A stretch of DNA of 64,000 nt. Source: Streptomyces sp. RKND-216 (GTDB taxonomy: Bacteria; Actinomycetota; Actinomycetes; Streptomycetales; Streptomycetaceae). Position 1 is the first letter of the stretch, and each line of letters starts with the position of its first letter. Made by a program: the position numbers and the translations under genes. This document shows positions 1-8,986 of this stretch, piece by piece. The DNA lies in the NCBI RefSeq assembly GCF_004795255.1, contig NZ_SSBQ01000002.1, forward strand, positions 2,747,501 through 2,811,500, in the 5' to 3' direction. Below the pieces are notes generated by a model, which was not told the origin of the DNA, searched no databases, and saw only the letters and a list, made by a program, of their open reading frames with translations.

Positions 1-174
1 GACATCGAGCACGACGGGCGACGGCTGGCCCGGGTGTCCCGCAAGTGGTTCCGGGTCCGCGACGCCTACGCCGTCGACGTGGAGCAGCCGGACGCGGACC
101 CGGTGATGCTCATCGCCATCGCGGTGTGCGTGGACCGCCTGATGGAGTCCGAGGACGACGGCACGCTGGAATGA
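1..174 (+). CDS. LURP-one-related protein, C-terminal fragment
   Basis: The window opens inside this gene; 57 codons and a TGA stop are visible. The fragment carries the pattern SRKWFRVRDAYAVDV, followed by a hydrophobic run (MLIAIAVCVDRLM) and an acidic tail. This is the usual C-terminal end of LURP-one/Tubby-C-like proteins (YxjI type), a beta-barrel family of unclear biochemical role that is common in actinobacteria. Only the last third can be seen, so the assignment rests on that pattern. The next gene converges on it from the other strand 15 bases downstream. Confidence 0.6.
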   Translation, partial: DIEHDGRRLARVSRKWFRVRDAYAVDVEQPDADPVMLIAIAVCVDRLMESEDDGTLE

Positions 175-189
175 GGGGGCGGGCCGGGC

Positions 190-984
190 TCAGAGGACGC
201 GGTCCTTGAGGGCCGGGAAGGTGTCGCGGATGCGGGCGACCTCGGCGAGATCGAGGGTCGCGGTGAGCACCTGCTCCTCGGCGTCCTCGGCCTCGGCGAG
301 CACCTCGCCCCAGGGGTCGATGATCGCGCTGCGGCCGGCCATGGGCACGCCGGCGTGGCTGCCGGAGGTGCCGCAGGCGAGGACGTACGCCTGGTTCTCC
401 ACGGCGCGAGCGCGGGCCAGCAGGCTCCAGTGCCCGGCCCTGGCCCTGGGCCAGCCGGCGGGGACGACGAAGACGCGGGAACCGGCGTCGACCAGGCTGC
501 GGAACTGTTCGGGGAACCGCAGGTCGTAGCAGGTGGCGAGGCCGATCACGGCGGCCGGGTGGTCGACGGTGACCGTTTCGGTGCCGGCGGCCATCAGGGT
601 GGCCTCGCCGCGGTCGAAGCCGAAGCGGTGGATCTTCCGGTACGTCGCGGCGAGGGAGCCGTCGGGGGCGAAGACCAGCGAGGTGTTGAACAGTTCGCCG
701 CCGGGGGCCCGTTCGACCACGGAGCCGGCGTGCAGCCAGACGTCCGCGTCGCGGGCGGCGGCGCTCATCGCAGCGGCGGTGGGCCCGTCGGCGGCGGGCT
801 CGGCCTCGTCCTCGAAGCGGTCGAAGGAGAAGGCCCCGACGGGCCAGCCCTCCGGGAGGACGACCAGATCGGCGGCGGACTGCTCACGCACCATGCGGGC
901 GGCGCGCTCCCGGCGGTCTGCGACCGGTTCGTCCGGGTCGACGCGGAGCTGGATCAGCGCGGCGCGGAGCGAGGAGCCGTGCAC
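190..984 (-). CDS. carbon-nitrogen hydrolase (nitrilase superfamily)
   Basis: Predicted cytosolic amidohydrolase of the nitrilase superfamily. The Glu-Lys-Cys triad is visible in order: Glu in VVLPEGWPVG, Lys in TYRKIHRFGFD and Cys in GLATCYDLRFPEQ. The family hydrolyses carbon-nitrogen bonds; this length (264 aa) and motif set fit the omega-amidase/deaminated-glutathione-amidase branch, but the substrate cannot be read from sequence. I chose the GTG at 984, which starts just before the conserved first strand (LRAALIQLRV). The open frame extends 16 codons further, but those residues look non-conserved. It is transcribed divergently from the next gene. Confidence 0.85.
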   Translation of the reverse strand: MHGSSLRAALIQLRVDPDEPVADRRERAARMVREQSAADLVVLPEGWPVGAFSFDRFEDEAEPAADGPTAAAMSAAARDADVWLHAGSVVERAPGGELFNTSLVFAPDGSLAATYRKIHRFGFDRGEATLMAAGTETVTVDHPAAVIGLATCYDLRFPEQFRSLVDAGSRVFVVPAGWPRARAGHWSLLARARAVENQAYVLACGTSGSHAGVPMAGRSAIIDPWGEVLAEAEDAEEQVLTATLDLAEVARIRDTFPALKDRVL

Positions 985-1117
985 GGTACCACCGTCTCTT
1001 TCGGAAGGGGCGGAAGGGCATAGCATCGTCATCCAAAAGCACTGCCGGGGTGCCCGAGCGCAGCGTAACTTGAGAGCACCCGTACCGCGAACGCATCCGT
1101 ACCGCCCGAGGGGCCTC

Positions 1118-1945
1118 GTGACCGACCACCCAAGCCTGCAGCCCTACGTCGACGCCTGGACGCAGTCCATCGAAGCGATATCCGCACTGGTGCAGCCGCT
1201 TGCCGAGGGCGAGTGGAACCGCCGGACCGACTGCCCCGGGTGGTCGGTCCGTGACGTCGTCTCCCACATCATCGGCATCGAGTGCGAACTGCTCGGCGAC
1301 CCTCGCCCGATCCACTCCCTGCCCCGCGACCTGTACCACGTACGGGACGAGACGAGCCGTCACATGGAGGTGCAGGTCGACATCCGCCGGCACCACACGG
1401 CGCCGGAGATGACCAGCGAGCTGGAGTACACCGTCATCCGCCGCTCCCGGCAGCTGCGCAACGAGAAGCGGCAGCCGGACGACGAGGTGCGGCACGTGCT
1501 GCCGGGCAAGGACCCGATCACCCTCGAACGGCTTTTGCAGATACGGGCCTTCGACGTGTGGGTGCATGAACAGGACATCCGGCGGGCGCTGCGCACGCCG
1601 GGCGACCTGGATTCGGCGGCGGCGCACGTCTCCCGTGACGTGCTGGTCGCCGGGCTGCCGGGCGTGGTGAAGGCGGCGGGCGCGCCGACCGGTTCGGCGG
1701 TGGTGTTCGACGTGTCGGGGCCGGTGGAGTTCATGCGCACAGTGCGGGTCGACGAGGAGGGGCGGGCCACGGTCGACGGCAGCGTCTCACTGGGCCCGAC
1801 GGTGACGCTGTCGCTGGACTGGGAGACCTACGTACGGCTCGCCTGCGGGCGCACCCGGCCGGAGAAGGTCGCCGAGGACGTGAAGATCGAGGGCGACGCC
1901 GAGCTGGCGCAGCGCATCCTGCGTCACTTCGCCGTCACCCCGTAG
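1118..1945 (+). CDS. maleylpyruvate isomerase family mycothiol-dependent enzyme
   Basis: 275-residue protein with the actinobacterial maleylpyruvate isomerase/DinB-like N-terminal four-helix domain: WNRRTDCPGWSVRDVVSHIIG with the metal-ligand His, then a second His-containing helix (FDVWVHEQDIRRAL). The C-terminal half is the sterol-carrier-like domain seen in many relatives. Members are thought to use mycothiol as thiol cofactor or to be metal-dependent; the substrate is unknown. The GTG at 1118 follows a GAGGGG ribosome site by about 5 bases. A hairpin terminator follows the stop. Confidence 0.8.
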   Translation: MTDHPSLQPYVDAWTQSIEAISALVQPLAEGEWNRRTDCPGWSVRDVVSHIIGIECELLGDPRPIHSLPRDLYHVRDETSRHMEVQVDIRRHHTAPEMTSELEYTVIRRSRQLRNEKRQPDDEVRHVLPGKDPITLERLLQIRAFDVWVHEQDIRRALRTPGDLDSAAAHVSRDVLVAGLPGVVKAAGAPTGSAVVFDVSGPVEFMRTVRVDEEGRATVDGSVSLGPTVTLSLDWETYVRLACGRTRPEKVAEDVKIEGDAELAQRILRHFAVTP

Positions 1946-1960
1946 GTCCGCGCGCCCCGC

Positions 1961-1994
1961 CGCCGTACGGGCTCCCCGCGGGCACCGTACGGCG
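1961..1994 (+). terminator. rho-independent terminator of the maleylpyruvate isomerase-like gene
   Basis: Ten-base arms CGCCGTACGG and CCGTACGGCG are separated by 14 bases and followed by CTTTTG. The hairpin begins 15 bases after the stop codon at 1945. Confidence 0.7.
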
Positions 1995-2005
1995 CTTTTG
2001 GGGGA

Positions 2006-2030
2006 GGCCGGGGCCCGCCGAGCCCCGGCC
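2006..2030 (-). terminator. terminator of the GntR-MFS operon
   Basis: Perfect nine-base arms GGCCGGGGC and GCCCCGGCC enclose a seven-base loop. It lies 17 bases past the MFS stop on the minus strand. There is no T-run, as is usual for Streptomyces hairpin terminators. With the hairpin at 1961-1994 it separates the two converging genes. Confidence 0.65.
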
Positions 2031-2047
2031 CGGCACGCCCCGGCGGG

Positions 2048-3361
2048 TCATACCGGCACGTGGGCGGTTTCGACGCGGCTGGCGACGACGCGTTCGCGTT
2101 CCCTGCGGTGGGCACGGCCACGCAGGCGCAGGACCTGGCTGAGGCCGAGGGCCTGGAGCACGAAGATCCCGGACAGGGCGATGCGGAAGTCGTCCCCGGT
2201 GAGGTCGAGGAGCACGCCGACGGTCAGCAGGGTGGTCATGGAGGCGGTGAAGCCGCCGATGTTGACGATCCCCGAGGCGGTGCCCTGCCGCTCGGGCGGG
2301 TTGGCGGGACGCGCGAAGTCGAAGCCGATCATGGACGCGGGCCCGCAGGCGCCGAGCACGACGCACAGCGTGATCAGCAGCCAGCCGGGCGCGGGCCCGG
2401 ACCAAAGCAGCACGGCGGCCCACAGCAGGGCGGTGGCGGCGACCGTGCCGAGCGCGAGCGGGGTGCGGGCGGCGTGGTGGCGTGCGAGGAGCTGGCCGTA
2501 GGCCAGGCCGACGACCAGGTTGCTGCAGACGACCAGGGTGAGCAGCGCGCCGGCGTGGGCGCGGTCGAGGCCCTGGTCCTGGATGAGGAACGGCATCCCC
2601 CACAGCAGCAGGAACACCATGGCCGGGAACTGCGTGGTGAAGTGCACCCACATGCCCAGCCGGGTGCCGGGTTCGCGCCAGGTGGCGGCCGTCTGGCGGC
2701 GCACGTAGGCGAGACCGACGTGCGGCACGGGTTCCGGGGCGTGGCCTTCGGGATGGTCCCGCAGGAGGAGCAGCACCAGCACCAGCACGACGACGCCGGC
2801 GACGGCGCTGCCGGCGAAGGTGGCGGTCCAGCCGTAGGCGCTCAGCACGCGGGCCAGCACGAGCGTGGTGACCAGGTTGCCGGTCTGGCCGACGAGTCCG
2901 GCGAGCTGGCCGACGAACGGGCTGCGGCGGGGCGGGAACCAGCGGGTGCCCAGACGCAGCACGCTGATGAACGTCAGCGCGTCGCCGCAGCCGAGCAGGG
3001 CGCGGCAGGCGAGGGCGACGGGGTAGGTCTCGGCGAGCGCGAAGCCGAGCTGGCCGGCGGTGAAGAGGGCGGCGCCGAGCATCAGCACGCGGCGGGTGCC
3101 CCAGCGGTCCACGAGCAGGCCGACGGGTATCTGCATGCCCGCGTAGACCATCAGCTGGAGGAGCGAGAACGTGGACAGCGCGGAGGCGCTGACCTCGAAC
3201 CGTTCGGCGGCGTCGAGGGCGGCGACGCCGAGGCTGGTGCGGAAGGTGACGGCGACGAAGTAGACGGCGACGGCGACGCTCCACATGGCGACGGCGAGCC
3301 GGCCGCCGGGCGGCTCGGGCGCGGGCCGCGCGGCGCGCGGCTGCGGGGAGGAGCGGCTCAC
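2048..3361 (-). CDS. MFS transporter
   Basis: 437-residue integral membrane protein with about twelve hydrophobic segments. The first (MWSVAVAVYFVAV) follows a short basic, proline-rich N-terminus. The MFS signature between helices 2 and 3 is visible as GLLVDRWGTRRVLMLG. The segment PPRRSPFVGQLAGLVGQTGN and the overall pattern recall the nitrate/nitrite and sugar-phosphate transporter-like groups, but the substrate is not known. The GTG start at 3361 overlaps the TGA stop of the GntR gene as GTGA, so the two are almost certainly translationally coupled, and the regulator probably controls this transporter. Confidence 0.85.
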   Translation of the reverse strand: MSRSSPQPRAARPAPEPPGGRLAVAMWSVAVAVYFVAVTFRTSLGVAALDAAERFEVSASALSTFSLLQLMVYAGMQIPVGLLVDRWGTRRVLMLGAALFTAGQLGFALAETYPVALACRALLGCGDALTFISVLRLGTRWFPPRRSPFVGQLAGLVGQTGNLVTTLVLARVLSAYGWTATFAGSAVAGVVVLVLVLLLLRDHPEGHAPEPVPHVGLAYVRRQTAATWREPGTRLGMWVHFTTQFPAMVFLLLWGMPFLIQDQGLDRAHAGALLTLVVCSNLVVGLAYGQLLARHHAARTPLALGTVAATALLWAAVLLWSGPAPGWLLITLCVVLGACGPASMIGFDFARPANPPERQGTASGIVNIGGFTASMTTLLTVGVLLDLTGDDFRIALSGIFVLQALGLSQVLRLRGRAHRRERERVVASRVETAHVPV

Positions 3362-4032
3362 CGGACGTCTCCGTGGACCAGGTTGCGGACCCAGCTCACG
3401 TGCCGGTGCACGGCCTCGGCGGCGGCGTCCGCGTCGCCGGCGCGGACGGCTTCGAGGATCTCGGTGTGCTCGGTGATGTTCTTCGCGATGCGGTCGGGAT
3501 GGGCGTGCATCACGGCAACGCCCATGCGCAGCTGCCGGTCGCGGAGCTGGTCGTAGAGGCGGACCAGGATCGCGTTGCCGGTGGCGCGGACGATCTCCGC
3601 GTGGAAGCAGCGGTCGCTCACGGAGACATCGGCGAGCTGCCCGGCGCCGGCCTGCTCGTGCTGGCGGGCGAGCAGCTCCTCCAGCCGTGCGACGAGGCCG
3701 GCGGGGGTGGCGGTGGCGGCCTTGCGGACGGCGTGCTCCTCGACCAGCAGGCGGGTCTCGACGACGTCGGTGATCTCCTGCGCGGAGACCGGCAGCACCA
3801 GGGCGCCCTTCTTCGGGTAGAGCTTGAGCAGCCCTTCGACCTCCAGGCGCAGCAGGGCCTCGCGGACGGGGGTGCGGGAGACGCCGACCGCGTCGGCCAG
3901 CTCGCCCTCGGTGAGCAGCATGCCGCCTTCGTAGCGACGCTCCAGGACGGCACGTTTGACGTGGTCGTAGACCCGCTCGGCGGCGGGCTGCCGGGGTGTC
4001 GCGGCGGTGCGGGGCGGGCTGGACGCGGGCAT
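3358..4032 (-). CDS. GntR family transcriptional regulator with FCD domain
   Basis: 224-residue DNA-binding regulator. An N-terminal winged helix-turn-helix covers roughly residues 18-85 (VGVSRTPVREALLRLEVEGLL in two parts: VGVSRTPVREALLR, then LEVEGLLKLYPKKGA). A C-terminal all-helical FCD ligand domain follows, of the kind that binds small carboxylates through a metal with His residues (HAEIVRATGN, HTEILEAV). The ATG at 4032 sits six bases after a TAAGAT -10 element, so the message is probably leaderless; a GTG two codons upstream is the alternative start. It is the first gene of an operon with the MFS transporter. Confidence 0.85.
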   Translation of the reverse strand: MPASSPPRTAATPRQPAAERVYDHVKRAVLERRYEGGMLLTEGELADAVGVSRTPVREALLRLEVEGLLKLYPKKGALVLPVSAQEITDVVETRLLVEEHAVRKAATATPAGLVARLEELLARQHEQAGAGQLADVSVSDRCFHAEIVRATGNAILVRLYDQLRDRQLRMGVAVMHAHPDRIAKNITEHTEILEAVRAGDADAAAEAVHRHVSWVRNLVHGDVR

Positions 4033-4051
4033 GTGCACATCTTAGATACAA
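4033..4051 (-). promoter_or_regulatory. GntR promoter -10 region with small palindrome
   Basis: On the minus strand TAAGAT lies six bases before the ATG. It is embedded in a small palindrome ATCT-T-AGAT and an AT-rich stretch (TTGTATCTAAGAT) that stands out from the surrounding GC. The overlap of palindrome and -10 suggests autoregulation by the GntR protein; this is inference. Confidence 0.4.
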
Positions 4052-4200
4052 CAGGGATGCGTGTAGCGGGCCGTCCGCATGGCGGGACGAGTGCACGGAG
4101 GACCGGGCCGGTCGGGACGAGCACAGGCCCATTCACCCCCGCGGCGTGACGCAAGGGCCGCCGGGGGGCGACCGGTGAGCCGGAGGGGCGAGCAGGGCGG

Positions 4201-4467
4201 TCAGGCGCGCAGACCCTGGACGGGCTGGTGCGTCCGGGACTCGATGTCCCGCGCGGCCGCGTTCAGCAGCTGGTGGGAGAGGTCGGACAGCGCACGGGCC
4301 GCGGCGAGTTCGTCGCCGATCGCCGGCACGTTCTCGTCGGCGGGGTTGGCGTGCGCGACGCCCTCGCCGACCATCGCCACGCCGTTGCGCCCGCTCAGCC
4401 GCGCGTGACAACGCGTGTCCCGGCCGTCCTCGGCGAGTGCCAGTTCGACGTTCCAGTTCGCACCCAT
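4201..4467 (-). CDS. DUF1876 domain-containing protein
   Basis: Small 88-residue protein opening MGANWNVELALAEDGRDTRC, with a double-strand/helix layout and conserved AARAL-SDLSHQLL helix. This is the DUF1876 (dsRBD-like fold) family found throughout actinobacteria; the function is unknown. The ATG at 4467 has a strong GGAGG six bases upstream, which excludes the longer upstream open frame. It is transcribed away from the kinase operon that follows. Confidence 0.8.
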   Translation of the reverse strand: MGANWNVELALAEDGRDTRCHARLSGRNGVAMVGEGVAHANPADENVPAIGDELAAARALSDLSHQLLNAAARDIESRTHQPVQGLRA

Positions 4468-4955
4468 GACACACCTCCGCGGGGCAGACCTCCGGACGGT
4501 TCCGGGACTCGGCCCGTCGCTTCCATGGTCCCTCGCGCGAGCCGCTCCCGCACGCCCGGCCGCAACCGAACGCACAGAATCCCCCGGGTGAATTCCCAGT
4601 TTTCCGCGAACACCCCAACTCGTCTTGCAGCCGGGGGATTTGATGTGCGATAACGATTGCCCATCCGGTCGGTACGGATGCGCGGCACTCCGCCGGGCAC
4701 GCTGGCCGTGTGCGGCCTGCCCCAGCACGCGCGCCGAGAAGGAGCTCCGACGACGGCGATTCCCTGCCTCCTCCCAGCTCTCCGGCCACCCCCGGCGGTG
4801 CCCGGCGGCGCGGCCGGGCGACAGCAGGCCGGCACCGCCGCTTCCGGACGACGACCGCGCCGCCCCGCACCACCCCCCACCGGTTCACCGCCAGACCTAG
4901 GTAGCTGCGTGACACACATACGTGATCACTCCGGCCCTGCGGAAGAGGGCCCGAC
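4468..4955. other. intergenic region between DUF1876 and the conservon operon
   Basis: A 488-base divergent region with no convincing gene. It must hold promoters for both flanking genes. The part near 4570-4660 is noticeably less GC-rich than its surroundings, but I could not identify a clean -35/-10 pair. Open frames across it have no coding character. Confidence 0.4.
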
Positions 4956-7283
4956 GTGAGAATCAGCCAACGCCTCGTCCTGCTGGTCAGCGTCCCGCTG
5001 GCCGTCACCGTCACGTTCTCCGGACTGGCGCTCGCCCCCGCCACCAGCCAGGCGGTCGACGCGCACCGGCTGACGGACATGGTGCGCGCGGCGCAGGCCG
5101 CGAGCGACCTCGCCCACGACCTCCAGCGGGAACGGTCGGCGGCGACCGTCCTGGTCGCCGACGGCACGGGAGCAGACTCGTTCCGCAAGCGCGCCGAGGC
5201 CACGGACGACAGCGCGGCGCGCTTCTCCGCCCGGCGCGCCGCGCTCGACGCTCTGCCCGAGAAGGCCCGGGGCGCGCTGGACCGTGTCGCCGGTGCCCTC
5301 AGCGACCTGCCGTCGCTGAGGGCCCAGGCCCGCTCGGGCAGCAGCTCCCTGTCGGCCCTGGTGTTCCGCTACCGCATCCTCATCGCCGACCTCGTCTCCT
5401 ACCGCGACGGCATCGCGCAGGCGGAGGGGGTCCGGACGGACATCGCTGACCGGATCCACGCCGTCGCCTCGCTGTCGCGTGCCGGCGAGAGCCTGGGGCG
5501 GCAGCAGGTGACGGTCCTACGCGCGCTCTCCGGAGGCGGTTTCACCCCGGCGTCGAAACGGACCTTCGACGCCACCCGGCTCGACTACGACGACGCGGTC
5601 CGCAGCATGTACACGCTCGGCCCGGCCGAGTGGCGCACCCTCCTGGAACGCCGGCTCTCCGGCTCTCGCGCCGTCGCCGCGCGCCGGCTCGAGGACCAGG
5701 CGGCACGGAGCGGGACCGGGCAGGAACTCACCATTTCCGGCAAGGAGTGGAGCAGCGCGACGGCGGAGCGCCTGGACCTGCTGCGGTCGGTGGAGAGCCG
5801 GGTCGACGACTCTCTCCTCGACTCGGTGGCCTCGGAACGGAACCGGCTCACCGGCTGGGCCGTGGGCGAGGCGCTGCTGGTCGTCGCGGCCCTGGTCGGT
5901 GCCGTGGTCTTCGCCCTGCGACTGGGCCGCGTCATGATCCGCCGCCTGCGCGACCTGCGGAACGCCGCCCACGAGGTCGCCCATCACGGCCTGCCGGAGA
6001 CCATGCGGGAGCTCTCCAGCCCCGGCGCCCTCGCCGGCACGACACCGGAGAAGGTCGCGGAACGCAACGGCAGTCCGCTGCCCGCCGACGGCGGCGACGA
6101 GATCGCGGAGCTGGGCGAAGCCTTCAACGCGGTGCACTACGAGACCATCCGCCTCGCGGCGCAGAGCACCCGCTCGCACGAACGATTCGCCGAGACCCTG
6201 GTCGGAGTCGCCCGCCGCGGCGGTCAGTTGACCAGCGTGATGGTCTCGGAGCTGGACGCCGTGCAGCGCGACGAATCCGATCCGGAGCGGATGAAGGTGC
6301 TGTTCGCGCTGGACCACCTGGCGGTCCGGATGGAACGCAACACCAACAGCCTGCTGGTGCTGGCAGGGCACGGCCAGGGCCGGGTGCGCGCCTCCGACGT
6401 GCCGTGCTCCAGCGTGATCGTGGCCGCCGCGCAGCAGACCGAACAGTTCCAACGGGTCTCGGTGGGCGCCGTCGACGACATCCACATCGCCGCCCGCGTG
6501 GTGCACGACCTGGCGCACCTGCTGGCCGAACTCCTGGACAACGCTACCCGGTTCTCGCCCCCGGACACCGAGGTCGGCGTCGCGGTCTGGCGGATGTACG
6601 ACCGCGCCGTGGTGGCCGTCGTCGACGAGGGCGTCGGCATCCCGGCCGAACGCCGTGCCGTGCTGAACGCCGAACTCGCCAACCCGAGGACCGACGTCGG
6701 CGGCGTCCGTTCCATGGGGCTGCACGTGGTGGCCAAACTGGCGGCACGACACGGCATCGTCGTCGAACTCCGGGACTCCTCGGGCTCCGGCACCATCGCC
6801 GAGGTCACCCTGCCCGCCGCCGTGGTCACGACCGGGCCCCGGAACGGCGGGAGCGACGAGGTCTTCACCCCCACCGCCCGGCCGGCCCCCCGCGGCCGGG
6901 GAACGCTGGGCGACCCGCGGGGCGAGGAACCCGCGCCCCGGCACGATCGCCCGTCGGGCCGGCCCGCGTCCGGCCCCTCGCCGCACGCCGAACCCGCCCC
7001 CCGCCGGCCCGCCGACACGGTCGCCGGCGTCAGCGCCGCGGGCCTGCCGGTGCGCAGACCGCGACGGCACCAGGACCACGCCGGTGCGGACGCCTCCCCC
7101 GAGCGCACCGCAGCCGCCGCCCCGCCCGCGGGCGGCAGGCCCGCACCCCGCCGGCGCGACTCCCGGCAGATCGCCGACGTCCTGACGGCGTACGCCCAGG
7201 GCATCGACCGGAGCACGACCGGCCGCCGCGGCGACGACACGGCGGCACCCCGGACCCACCGACGGCCCCACCGACCGACCTGA
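4956..7283 (+). CDS. conservon-type sensor histidine kinase-like protein with NIT domain
   Basis: 775-residue membrane sensor of the CvnA type. A first transmembrane helix (residues about 8-28) is followed by an extracytoplasmic nitrate/nitrite-sensing (NIT) domain with the typical ERSAATVLVA motif, a second membrane helix near 298-318, a HAMP-like linker, a dimerisation segment (FALDHLAVRMERNTNSLLVL) and a HATPase_c domain (N box ELLDNATRFSPP near 522, G box VDEGVGIP). The last ~160 residues are proline/arginine-rich and disordered. Conservon kinases often show little or no autophosphorylation. The GTG start is the only in-frame start before the first helix. The roadblock gene follows 23 bases later. 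Confidence 0.85.
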   Translation: MRISQRLVLLVSVPLAVTVTFSGLALAPATSQAVDAHRLTDMVRAAQAASDLAHDLQRERSAATVLVADGTGADSFRKRAEATDDSAARFSARRAALDALPEKARGALDRVAGALSDLPSLRAQARSGSSSLSALVFRYRILIADLVSYRDGIAQAEGVRTDIADRIHAVASLSRAGESLGRQQVTVLRALSGGGFTPASKRTFDATRLDYDDAVRSMYTLGPAEWRTLLERRLSGSRAVAARRLEDQAARSGTGQELTISGKEWSSATAERLDLLRSVESRVDDSLLDSVASERNRLTGWAVGEALLVVAALVGAVVFALRLGRVMIRRLRDLRNAAHEVAHHGLPETMRELSSPGALAGTTPEKVAERNGSPLPADGGDEIAELGEAFNAVHYETIRLAAQSTRSHERFAETLVGVARRGGQLTSVMVSELDAVQRDESDPERMKVLFALDHLAVRMERNTNSLLVLAGHGQGRVRASDVPCSSVIVAAAQQTEQFQRVSVGAVDDIHIAARVVHDLAHLLAELLDNATRFSPPDTEVGVAVWRMYDRAVVAVVDEGVGIPAERRAVLNAELANPRTDVGGVRSMGLHVVAKLAARHGIVVELRDSSGSGTIAEVTLPAAVVTTGPRNGGSDEVFTPTARPAPRGRGTLGDPRGEEPAPRHDRPSGRPASGPSPHAEPAPRRPADTVAGVSAAGLPVRRPRRHQDHAGADASPERTAAAAPPAGGRPAPRRRDSRQIADVLTAYAQGIDRSTTGRRGDDTAAPRTHRRPHRPT

Positions 7284-7306
7284 CCCGTTACGGAGACCTC
7301 ACGCAC

Positions 7307-7717
7307 ATGAACGCCGTGTCCCCCGCCGACCTGAGCTGGCTGCTCAGCGACTTCGCCCGCAGAATCCCCGAGGTCACGCGTGCCATAGCAGTCTCCGTGG
7401 ACGGCCTGGCACTCGCGTACACCGGCCTGGGGAAGGACGACGCGGACCGGCTGGCGGCCGTCGGCTCCGGCCTCGTCAGCCTGCTGTCCGGCGCCGCGCA
7501 GCTCACCCACACCGACCCCGTGGAGCACAGCCTCACCGCGATGGAGGGCGGCTACCTGTTCTCCATGGCCGTCTCCAGCGGCGCCTCGCTCCTGGTCACC
7601 ACCACGCGCGACGCCGACATCGGAGAGGTCAGCTACATGATGGCCGAACTGATCAACCAGGTCGGCGACGCGCTGACCCCGGCGCAGCGGGAGGTGAACG
7701 CACCACGCCCGTCGTGA
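7307..7717 (+). CDS. roadblock/LC7 domain protein (CvnB-like)
   Basis: 136-residue roadblock/LC7 protein, the usual partner encoded after conservon kinases. It shows the fold pattern DLSWLLSDFARRIPEVTRAIAV, VDGLALAYTGL and the closing helix EVSYMMAELINQVGDAL. Roadblock proteins regulate small GTPases; in complete conservons a DUF742 protein (CvnC) and a Ras-like GTPase (CvnD) follow. Both are absent here and an ABC transporter takes their place. ATG at 7307 with GGAG about 10 bases upstream. Confidence 0.85.
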   Translation: MNAVSPADLSWLLSDFARRIPEVTRAIAVSVDGLALAYTGLGKDDADRLAAVGSGLVSLLSGAAQLTHTDPVEHSLTAMEGGYLFSMAVSSGASLLVTTTRDADIGEVSYMMAELINQVGDALTPAQREVNAPRPS

Positions 7718-7751
7718 CCGCACACCCGTTACACCTCCCCGAAGGACTCCC

Positions 7752-8984
7752 ATGCGTCTCGCACTCCGCACCACCCGCAGGAACACCTCCTCCCGCAGAG
7801 CCGGAACGGCCTCCCGACGAGCCGGGGCGGCGTCCCTCGTTCTCGCCCTGGCCGCCGTCACCGGATGCAGCGGCGACGGCGGTTCCGGCGACGGCACCCT
7901 GAAGGTGGGGCTGCTCGTCGCCCTGTCCGGCACGTACAAGTCGGTCGGCACCGACATGCGGGACGGCTTCGAGCTCTACCTGGACACCCACGACGGCGAA
8001 CTCGGCGGGCAGAAGGTCGACCTCGTCGTCGCCGACGAGGGGGACGGCCCGCCCACCGCGCTGCCGGCCGCCACGAAGATGATCGAGAAGGACGGCGTCG
8101 ACGTGCTCACGGGCGTGGTGGGCGGTGGGTCGGTGAACGCCGTGCTGCCCCTCGTCGAACGGAAGAAGATCCCGTTCATCGGCGCCAACGCCCGGCCCGG
8201 CATCGAGAACCTCGACCGCGTCTGGCACACCAGCTTCCTCTCCGACGAACCGGGCGCGGCCATCGCCGGGTACATAGCCGACGAGATCGACGGCCCGGTG
8301 TACGCCATCGGCCCGGACTACCAGGGTGGCCACGACGAACTGCGCGGCTTCACCGAGGCCTACGCCGAAGCCGGCGGCGAACTCGCCAACCCGGACGGCG
8401 AGACGACCTGGACGCCGTTCCCGAAGACGACGAACTTCATGCCGTACTTCGCCGACATCGCGCAGTCCGACGCCGAGGCCGTGTACTGCTTCTACGCGGG
8501 CAAGGCGGCCGTCGACTTCGTCAAGCAGTACGCCCAGTCGGACATCGCCGACCTGCCGCTCTACGCTGCCGGCTTCCTGACGGAGGGCAGCACGCTGCCC
8601 GCCGAGGGCGACGCCGCCGAAGGCATCCACTCCGTGCTCAACTACGCCGCCGACCTCGACAACGAGGCCAACCGCACCTTCGTCGCCGACTGGATGGCCG
8701 AGCACGACGCCGCGCCCACCACCTACGCCATGGCCTCCTACGACGCCGCGTCGGTGCTGGACAAGGCGATCACCCAGCTGACCAAGGACGGCGGCGAGGT
8801 GACCCCGGAGAGCATCAACAAGGCCATCGGGAACCTGGGGCAGATCGAGAGCCCGCGGGGCACCTGGCAGTTCGGCGAGAAGACCCACGCCCCGGTGCAG
8901 ACCTGGTACCTGCGCCAGGTCCGCAAGGACGGCGACCAGCTCGCCAACGTGGTGGTCCAGGACCTGGCCACGCTGGGCAGCTGA
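7752..8984 (+). CDS. branched-chain amino acid-type ABC transporter substrate-binding lipoprotein
   Basis: 410-residue extracytoplasmic binding protein. The N-terminus has a basic, Arg-rich n-region, a hydrophobic core (ASLVLALAAVTG) and a lipobox ending in TGC, so Cys-39 is probably lipid-modified. The mature part is a Peripla_BP_6 domain beginning LKVGLLVALSGTYKSVGTDMRDG, as in LivJ/LivK and related urea or aromatic-acid binding proteins; the ligand is not certain. GAAGGA precedes the ATG. It lies 34 bases after the roadblock gene, so it may be co-transcribed with the sensor pair. Confidence 0.85.
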   Translation: MRLALRTTRRNTSSRRAGTASRRAGAASLVLALAAVTGCSGDGGSGDGTLKVGLLVALSGTYKSVGTDMRDGFELYLDTHDGELGGQKVDLVVADEGDGPPTALPAATKMIEKDGVDVLTGVVGGGSVNAVLPLVERKKIPFIGANARPGIENLDRVWHTSFLSDEPGAAIAGYIADEIDGPVYAIGPDYQGGHDELRGFTEAYAEAGGELANPDGETTWTPFPKTTNFMPYFADIAQSDAEAVYCFYAGKAAVDFVKQYAQSDIADLPLYAAGFLTEGSTLPAEGDAAEGIHSVLNYAADLDNEANRTFVADWMAEHDAAPTTYAMASYDAASVLDKAITQLTKDGGEVTPESINKAIGNLGQIESPRGTWQFGEKTHAPVQTWYLRQVRKDGDQLANVVVQDLATLGS

Positions 8985-8986
8985 CG

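Noticed and set aside
4033..4200. Additional small gene upstream of the GntR regulator
   Set aside because: Short frames overlap the promoter and have no ribosome site or coding bias.
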